This document shows, piece after piece, positions 58,589 through 64,000 of a stretch of DNA of 64,000 nucleotides. Within the stretch, counting starts at the first letter, position 1. Each line of letters begins with the position of its first letter. Both the position numbers and the translations under genes were made by a program. Under the pieces are notes generated by a model, which had not been told where the DNA came from, made no database searches, and was given only the letters and a program-made list of their open reading frames with translations. Source of the DNA: Saccharibacillus sp. JS10 (GTDB taxonomy: Bacteria > Bacillota > Bacilli > Paenibacillales > Paenibacillaceae); contig NZ_JANFNS010000002.1 of assembly GCF_024436065.1 (NCBI RefSeq), positions 793,345 through 857,344 on the forward strand, read 5' to 3'.

Positions 58589-59875
58589 GTGGAAAACATC
58601 GATCGGTATTATCCGTCTAAAGGAAGAGTGATTTTGCATGTCGATATGAATGCTTTTTATTGTTCGGTTCATGAAGCCGAAAATCCGGAACTATACCGAG
58701 GCAAAATGACCGCTGTTGCTGGAGATAGCGAAAAACGTCGGGGGATCGTGGTGACCAGTTCCTACCCGGCAAGGCGAAAAGGCGTGCGCACCGGGATGAC
58801 GGTGAACCAAGCTGAGCGGTTATGCCCGTCATTGATTTTGATCAAGCCGGACTTTCGACTGTATCGGATGTATTCCAAAGCTTTTCGCGAAATTTTGTAC
58901 AATTATACGCCATTGATCGAAGCGACTTCGATTGATGAATGTTATATGGATATTACCGGTTCCAAACAATTTGGTACACCGCTTGAGATCGCCGAGCAGA
59001 TTCAGCGGCGTATTCAAGATGAGTTGTCTTTACCTTGTTCGGTCGGCGTGGCGCCTAATAAGCTGCTTGCGAAAATGGCTTCCGATATGAAAAAACCAAG
59101 CGGAATTTCGATTCTTCGTATACGGGATTTGCCTCGTACGTTATGGAATAAGCCATGCGGAGAGTTATTTGGAATCGGTGCAAAAACGGCTGAAAAATTG
59201 AACCGATTAGGCATTCGTACAATTGGGGAATTAGCACGTACCGATGAAAAAAGGTTGCAGTCGTCTTTTGGCGTATTCGGAGCTTGGATGAAACGCGCCG
59301 CAAACGGTCAAGATTATTCGGAAGTGCAAGCCGTACCGGAGCCGAGTAAATCGGTTGGGCATACAACGACCTTGCCTTACGATGTGACAGAATCATCCGA
59401 AGCTCTTCGAGTGTTGCTGAATCTAAGCGATCAAGTGGCGCGCCGGATGCGCAAGCAGCATTTATTGGCGGGTTCGGTACAAATCACGATTCGTACACCT
59501 GAGATGAAGACGATTACCCGTTCGCGAACTTTGGAGACACCGACAGAGACTGCCGATGATATATACCGGGAAGCGAAAAATTTGTATTTGCGACATTGGA
59601 AAGATGATCGACCGGTTCGGCTACTCGGTGTAGCCGCTCAGACGTTATCGGACAAAAGTACCGCCGCCATTCAGCTTGATTTATTCGATTATGAACAGCA
59701 GCCGAAAAAAGAAAAATTGACTGCAATCATGGATAAGCTGCGCGATAAATTCGGAGAAGATGCGCTGATGACTGCCGGGATGTTGGAAGAAGATGGAACG
59801 AAACGATTGAAAGCAGGACGGACTCCGGGAATTTCTTTTCATGGAGAACGCAGTAACGATCAAGAAAACCGATGA
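58589..59875 (+). CDS. dinB: DNA polymerase IV (Y-family translesion polymerase)
   Basis: 428 residues from GTG 58589 with AAGGAGG. Catalytic acidic residues lie in ILHVDMNAFYCSVHEAENP and EATSIDECYMDIT, with RGIVVTSSYPARRKGVRTGM as the finger segment. PNKLLAKMASDMKKP is the HhH region. Near the C-terminus IQLDLFDYEQ contains the beta-clamp motif QLDLF. It copies across DNA lesions. No adjacent genes share its transcript clearly. Confidence 0.96.
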   Translation: MENIDRYYPSKGRVILHVDMNAFYCSVHEAENPELYRGKMTAVAGDSEKRRGIVVTSSYPARRKGVRTGMTVNQAERLCPSLILIKPDFRLYRMYSKAFREILYNYTPLIEATSIDECYMDITGSKQFGTPLEIAEQIQRRIQDELSLPCSVGVAPNKLLAKMASDMKKPSGISILRIRDLPRTLWNKPCGELFGIGAKTAEKLNRLGIRTIGELARTDEKRLQSSFGVFGAWMKRAANGQDYSEVQAVPEPSKSVGHTTTLPYDVTESSEALRVLLNLSDQVARRMRKQHLLAGSVQITIRTPEMKTITRSRTLETPTETADDIYREAKNLYLRHWKDDRPVRLLGVAAQTLSDKSTAAIQLDLFDYEQQPKKEKLTAIMDKLRDKFGEDALMTAGMLEEDGTKRLKAGRTPGISFHGERSNDQENR

Positions 59876-59894
59876 AAATGCAACATAAGAGTCA

Positions 59895-59923
59895 TTGAAA
59901 TCAAAAAAAGTTTATATTATAGT
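59895..59923 (+). promoter_or_regulatory. Sigma-A promoter of the ferredoxin gene
   Basis: TTGAAA, 17 bases, TATAGT, about 90 bases before the start codon. Confidence 0.7.
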
Positions 59924-59972
59924 TAGAGGGATGAAGGCTCTTACGGGAATGGGCTTCTTGACAAGAGAATGA

Positions 59973-60251
<279 letters not shown>

Positions 60252-60290
60252 TTCGACTCGAAAGCGCCGAATACAGGGCAGATCCGAGAT

Positions 60291-60332
60291 AAAGCGTCTC
60301 TCTCCTGAAATACAGGCGGGAGGCGCTTTTTT
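60291..60332 (+). terminator. Terminator of the ferredoxin gene
   Basis: AAAGCGTCTCTCTCCTG pairs with CAGGCGGGAGGCGCTTT and is followed by T-run. Confidence 0.85.
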
Positions 60333-60382
60333 ACGGAAAAGGAAGCAAACAGACTTATTTTTCGGCAAAGGAGCGAGCGGTT

Positions 60383-61717
60383 ATGTCCCGTTTTCGCGAT
60401 CTGAAACAGTATGTGCGCGAACATCCCGATAACAAAATGGCGTGGTACTTGTTAGGCAAAGAATATGAAGCAGACGGTCAAGAAGGCAAAGCCAACTACT
60501 GCTTCAATCAAGCGCAAGAAATATACGAAGCGTATGAGCATGTTCATGTGCCGGAAGATATTTTGGCGGAATACGAAGAAAAGTTGCAAGAAGCTGCGCG
60601 CAAGCGAAAAAAAGTGCTTGCCAGACGCAGAGCTTGGCTGCTTGCGGCAGTACTTCTGCTGCTGATTGGTTTTCGTTATGCGCATGCGCCGCCGGCAAGT
60701 TCTTCTGCCGCTTTGGAAAAAGCTGCCGCAGCTTCATCTACCGTATTTACGGCTGCTGAAATCGGCGAACCGAAAGCTATTGGACTCGCGGCAGCGAGTT
60801 ACCTGGAAGATGGACGTCAGTTTCCGGCTTCTGTGCTGGGCATGAGGCGAAGCGGGCAATGGTTATTATGGAATTCGAAGATGCCGGTTATTGCGCAGCT
60901 TGAACCCGGTGAAGGAACCGAAGAAAGTCTAATTCGTAACTACGATCCGACTACTTGTGACTGTGAGGCGGATGTCTCCAAACAAGAACAGCAAGCGGCT
61001 CAAGCTTGGGTGAATGAACAAGAAAGTTTGGCGACTTTGTCTTCGGCAATCACGCAGTATAGGCAAAAAGAAAAAGGATTTCCGGAAGATCTTCAAAGCT
61101 TAAATCAATCTTTTCCTAACAATGTGATGTCTGGATCTACGCCGGTGATGAGCCGTTTTTTTGATCGCTACGCTGCTATGCTCAAAAGACAAGTATACGG
61201 TCAAGACATTCCTTCTTTAGCCGAAGGTGGACGTCCGGTATCGGCGGAAACGTTGGGCGGTCAACCTTATCTGAACCAACCTTTGGAGATCGTTGTGGAT
61301 CGAAGTCGTCATCGCCTTGCCGTGGTGAGCGGCAATATTTTGCTTCGAAGTTATGAAGTCGGGCTTGGCGGAAGTAAAACGCCGACAGGTACATTCGAAG
61401 TCACCGACAAAGTCGTCAATCCGAATGGAAAGTCCAATGGAGAATTTGGGAGCCGCGGGATGCAATTGTCGGATACCGATTATGCGATTCACGGAACGAA
61501 TGAACCGAGCAGTATCGGCGGGGATGAATCGCATGGTTGTGTACGCATGAATGTAGCTGATGTCGAAGAACTGTTCGATATGGTGCCCAAAGGAACGAAG
61601 GTGACTCTGACGGACAATGTATTGCCCGAAGAAATCGTTGTTCCGCAGCAACGCTTTCAGACGCAGGATCGTCAAGATCAGACCAATAACAAAAAGGTTT
61701 ATCATTGGTTGAACTAA
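60383..61717 (+). CDS. Membrane-anchored L,D-transpeptidase (YkuD fold)
   Basis: 444 residues. The N-terminal ~65 residues resemble a TPR pair (NKMAWYLLGKEYEADGQEGKANYCF). One membrane helix (about 80-100) places the rest outside. The YkuD domain spans about 295-410, with IVVDRSRHRLAVVSG, the glycine-rich GTFEVTDKVVNP and the catalytic HGTNEPSSIGG ... SHGCVRM. It forms or edits 3-3 crosslinks in peptidoglycan. ATG 60383 has AGGAGCG. A cytosolic TPR in front of an extracellular YkuD domain is a known Paenibacillaceae layout. Confidence 0.9.
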   Translation: MSRFRDLKQYVREHPDNKMAWYLLGKEYEADGQEGKANYCFNQAQEIYEAYEHVHVPEDILAEYEEKLQEAARKRKKVLARRRAWLLAAVLLLLIGFRYAHAPPASSSAALEKAAAASSTVFTAAEIGEPKAIGLAAASYLEDGRQFPASVLGMRRSGQWLLWNSKMPVIAQLEPGEGTEESLIRNYDPTTCDCEADVSKQEQQAAQAWVNEQESLATLSSAITQYRQKEKGFPEDLQSLNQSFPNNVMSGSTPVMSRFFDRYAAMLKRQVYGQDIPSLAEGGRPVSAETLGGQPYLNQPLEIVVDRSRHRLAVVSGNILLRSYEVGLGGSKTPTGTFEVTDKVVNPNGKSNGEFGSRGMQLSDTDYAIHGTNEPSSIGGDESHGCVRMNVADVEELFDMVPKGTKVTLTDNVLPEEIVVPQQRFQTQDRQDQTNNKKVYHWLN

Positions 61718-61722
61718 TTGGA

Positions 61723-61759
61723 AAGCCCGGCTCCAGCGAATAGCTGGAGACCGGGCTTC
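61723..61759. terminator. Hairpin between L,D-transpeptidase and the small membrane protein gene
   Basis: AAGCCCGGCTCCAGC pairs with GCTGGAGACCGGGCTT (one bulge). T-runs are short, so strength is moderate. Confidence 0.65.
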
Positions 61760-61779
61760 ACGTTGGAAGTATGCGTCAT

Positions 61780-61917
61780 TTAAACGTTTGCAAGTACGAT
61801 AAATACGCTCACGACGATAACGAATAAAGCAAGGCTACCTCCGATCCATAATGCAGCTTTGCGATTGACTTCTTCCTTTTTTTGTTGCAGCGGTGCGGGT
61901 TTTCGTTTAGTCGCCAT
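61780..61917 (-). CDS. Small single-pass membrane protein, 45 aa
   Basis: ATG 61917 has AAAGGAG nine bases upstream. A basic N-terminus (MATKRKPAPLQQKKEEVNRK) is followed by one hydrophobic helix (AALWIGGSLALFVIVVSVFIVL) ending three residues before the stop. Its size and charge pattern support a true tail-anchored type membrane protein. No family recognised. Confidence 0.7.
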   Translation of the reverse strand: MATKRKPAPLQQKKEEVNRKAALWIGGSLALFVIVVSVFIVLANV

Positions 61918-62065
61918 CGTTATCGTCTCCTTTGAGTGAAGATATACCTATATTGTAAGCTCCTTTTCGCCGGATTGTAAGAGGGAAGCGCTTAAGAATG
62001 CTTTCCTTTTAAGAAGGTTGCGAGTAAAATTAAAGAGTCAGAAGAGAAGAATAGGAGTGAACCGC

Positions 62066-63157
62066 TTGCTGTATGAACGTCTAGCCAAACCGTTGTTTTT
62101 CCGGATGGACCCGGAAAAAGCTCACCATCTCGTGATTGACGGCATGCGCCGCGCCGAGAGCACACCTGGAGGTCTAACGCTGCTGCGCAAGATGTACGGG
62201 ACGGAGCAAGACGAAGCGCTGCTGACCGAAGTAGCGGGGCTTACTTTTCCGTCTCCGATCGGCTTAGCTGCCGGGCTTGATAAAAATGCGGAAGCCGTGC
62301 CGGGATTTTCTTCGGTCGGTTTTGGATTCATGGAAGTCGGAACGGTCACGCCGTTTGCTCAACCGGGCAACGAACAACCTCGGTTGTTTCGTCTTCCGTC
62401 CGATGAAGCACTGATTAACCGCATGGGATTCAATAATGAAGGCGCGGAAGCGATGAAGAATCGTTTGGCTTCCTTAACTGAACGCCCGGTTCCAATCGGT
62501 GTCAATATCGGCAAAAACAAAGTGACCCCTAATGAGGAAGCTTATCTGGATTATGAACGTTGTATTCGGATGCTGTATCCGTATGCGGATTTCTTTATCG
62601 TCAATATCAGTTCGCCGAATACGCCGGATTTGCGTCGATTGCAACACGGCGATGATTTGCGCCGTCTACTTACGGCAGTCACGCAAGAACTTGCGAATCA
62701 AGCGGGTGAAGCGATGCCGAAGCCTGTATTTGTGAAAATCGCGCCTGATTTGGATGATGCAGAACTGGAGCAGACCGTTGAAGCGATCTCTCAGAGCGGC
62801 GTATCGGGTCTGATTGCAACGAATACAACATTATCTCGCGAAGGATTGACGCATAGCAATAAAGTCGAAATGGGTGGGTTAAGCGGACGACCGCTGACCG
62901 GACGTTCGACCGAGATTGTGCGCCGAGCTTATGCGCAGACGCAAGGACGTCTGCCTATCGTAGGTAGCGGCGGCATTTTCACAGCAGAAGATGCGTATGC
63001 CAAAATCCGAGCAGGCGCGAGTCTGATCGAAATTTATACGGCAATGATCTATAAAGGGCCGGAAATCAATCGTCAATTGCATACCGGGCTGAAAAAATTG
63101 TTGCAGATGGACGGGTTCACCCACATTTCCCAAGCAGTTGGCGCAGACCACCGCTAA
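62066..63157 (+). CDS. pyrD: Dihydroorotate dehydrogenase, quinone-dependent (class 2)
   Basis: 363 residues from TTG 62066 with AGGAG eight bases before. The N-terminal amphipathic helix LLYERLAKPLFFRMDPEKAHH and the FMN barrel motifs IGLAAGLDKNAEAV, VNIGKNK, VNISSPNTPDLR and VGSGGI match class 2 enzymes, which donate electrons to the quinone pool at the membrane. Bacillus subtilis uses a class 1B enzyme instead. The RelQ-type gene starts 31 bases later. Confidence 0.94.
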   Translation: MLYERLAKPLFFRMDPEKAHHLVIDGMRRAESTPGGLTLLRKMYGTEQDEALLTEVAGLTFPSPIGLAAGLDKNAEAVPGFSSVGFGFMEVGTVTPFAQPGNEQPRLFRLPSDEALINRMGFNNEGAEAMKNRLASLTERPVPIGVNIGKNKVTPNEEAYLDYERCIRMLYPYADFFIVNISSPNTPDLRRLQHGDDLRRLLTAVTQELANQAGEAMPKPVFVKIAPDLDDAELEQTVEAISQSGVSGLIATNTTLSREGLTHSNKVEMGGLSGRPLTGRSTEIVRRAYAQTQGRLPIVGSGGIFTAEDAYAKIRAGASLIEIYTAMIYKGPEINRQLHTGLKKLLQMDGFTHISQAVGADHR

Positions 63158-63188
63158 AAGGGTGAAGGAAGACGAGGAGGCACATAGC

Positions 63189-64000
63189 ATGGGTATGGAC
63201 GGTAGAAACTGGGAAACCTTTTTGCTTCCCTATGAACAGACAGTCGAAGAACTGAAAGTCAAGTTTAAAACGATGCGTGCCGAGTTGAAAAAGCGCGAAG
63301 AATATGCGCCGATTGAGTTTGTCACTGGACGAGTCAAACGGATCACCAGCATTTTGGAAAAAGCCGAACGATTAGACGTATCGCTAGATAATCTTGAAGA
63401 AGGAATCGAAGACATCGCCGGAATCCGCATCATGTGCCAGTTCGTTGAAGATATTCGCCGCGTTGCTGAATATATTCGGGCGCGTAAAGATTTAACCGTA
63501 TTATACGAAAAAGATTACATCACGAATTACAAAGAAAGCGGCTATCGCAGTTTTCATATGATCATCAAGTATCCGGTTCAGACCGCTTTGGAGCAAAAGA
63601 TCGTCCTTGCCGAGATTCAAATTCGGACGCTGGCAATGAACTTCTGGGCAACCATCGAACACTCGTTGAATTACAAATATCGCGGCGGCTTGCCTGGCGA
63701 TATGCGTCTTCGTCTGCAAAAATCGGCGCAAGCCGCTTCGGTACTCGACAGTGAAATGTCCAGTATCCGCGAAGAAATTCTGGATGCCCAAAAGTTGTTC
63801 GAAGATGATGCCAATATCGTAGCGACATTGCTCAAAACGATTCATCGGCTGTACGCGTATCATTTGGTTTCCGAGGCGGTCGCGTATCAAGCGCAATTTA
63901 GCGAGTTGTTCGCAGAACGTGATTTCGAAGGGATGAAAAAGATGCTTGGAGAGATCAAAGCCATCATCGCTTCCAAACACGAGGAAGAACTCGAAGATGA
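63189..64000 (+). CDS. relQ: Small alarmone synthetase, RelQ (YjbM) type, truncated by window end
   Basis: At least 270 residues from ATG 63189 (AGGAGG upstream); the frame is still open at the last base. The ppGpp synthetase core holds VTGRVKRITSILEKAER, IEDIAGIRIMCQF, DYITNYKESGYRSFHM and IQIRTLAMNFWATIEHSLNYKYRG. RelQ enzymes make (p)ppGpp under cell-wall or growth stress and lack the hydrolase and regulatory domains of Rel. The acidic tail EEELEDE continues out of the window. Confidence 0.93.
   Translation, partial: MGMDGRNWETFLLPYEQTVEELKVKFKTMRAELKKREEYAPIEFVTGRVKRITSILEKAERLDVSLDNLEEGIEDIAGIRIMCQFVEDIRRVAEYIRARKDLTVLYEKDYITNYKESGYRSFHMIIKYPVQTALEQKIVLAEIQIRTLAMNFWATIEHSLNYKYRGGLPGDMRLRLQKSAQAASVLDSEMSSIREEILDAQKLFEDDANIVATLLKTIHRLYAYHLVSEAVAYQAQFSELFAERDFEGMKKMLGEIKAIIASKHEEELED

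Noticed and set aside
58421-58672. 83-codon minus-strand frame ending in a CCFCGG motif
   Set aside because: It overlaps the start of dinB and has no ribosome site; the Cys cluster is likely chance.

Overview
The window reads as chromosome of a Gram-positive, spore-former-type bacterium of the Paenibacillaceae (Paenibacillus/Saccharibacillus-like). Support comes from strong AGGAGG-type ribosome sites, frequent TTG starts, an LPXTG surface protein, an LTA-synthase-type sulfatase, the HemE-HemH-HemY order of the coproporphyrin haem route, a YtpB-type terpene synthase, YugP, YesL and YitT family proteins, and a PfkA with the N-terminal GGDSQGMN variant. The genus is inference; no rRNA or tRNA gene is present. 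Most of the window is ordinary core gene content.

Layout. 1-4.2 kb: end of a sortase-anchored protein, small conserved proteins and glutamate racemase. 4.2-7.4 kb (minus): LTA-synthase-like sulfatase and an rRNA methyltransferase. 7.6-12 kb: O-methyltransferase and hemEHY. 12.2-18.8 kb: CapA-like protein, glycerophosphodiesterase, FAH-family enzyme, DUF92 protein, TetR regulator and an ABC-F ATPase. 18.9-23.6 kb: an AT-rich accessory island. 23.6-30.3 kb: further accessory genes, two of them broken, then a compact co-directional run of phosphatase, P-loop, DinB and VOC genes. 30.4-36.4 kb: peptidases, a cold-shock gene and a MatE-type flippase. 36.7-44.4 kb: ytpB, pfkA, a DUF72 protein, a MATE pump, a glycosidase-like protein and YitT. 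44.5-49.6 kb: cshA, YesL, a probable 6S RNA, tpx and rhomboid. 49.6-58.2 kb: GGDEF protein, YugP, MerR, Amt with a nucleotidyltransferase and an exonuclease, and cimA. 58.6-64 kb: dinB, ferredoxin, L,D-transpeptidase, pyrD and a small alarmone synthetase that runs off the end.

The most unusual part is 18.98-23.30 kb. Three ~95 bp, GC-richer, highly similar sites separate AT-rich single-gene units. Each site has the architecture of an integron attC: outer arms ending in AAC and beginning with GTT, inner arms TATTCAC/GTGAATA, unpaired spacers between them, and a hairpin-rich centre. In every unit the arm after the gene is complementary to the first bases of that same unit, as expected if each unit was once a free circular cassette. 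The cassettes carry a HEPN-domain protein, an OLD-family ATPase/TOPRIM nuclease, a reverse-oriented four-helix membrane protein and a decayed small membrane-protein gene. No integron integrase gene lies in the window, so this looks like an attC cluster without integrase (CALIN) carrying defence-type genes, in a phylum where integrons are hardly known.

Other points of note are a family of long imperfect palindromes (30.4, 43.2 and 43.5 kb), a beta-clamp-type QLDLF tail on the DUF72 protein matching the motif in the window's DNA polymerase IV, an Amt / GlnD-like nucleotidyltransferase / DEDDh exonuclease operon lacking PII, a long leader before cshA, and several small membrane or basic proteins.
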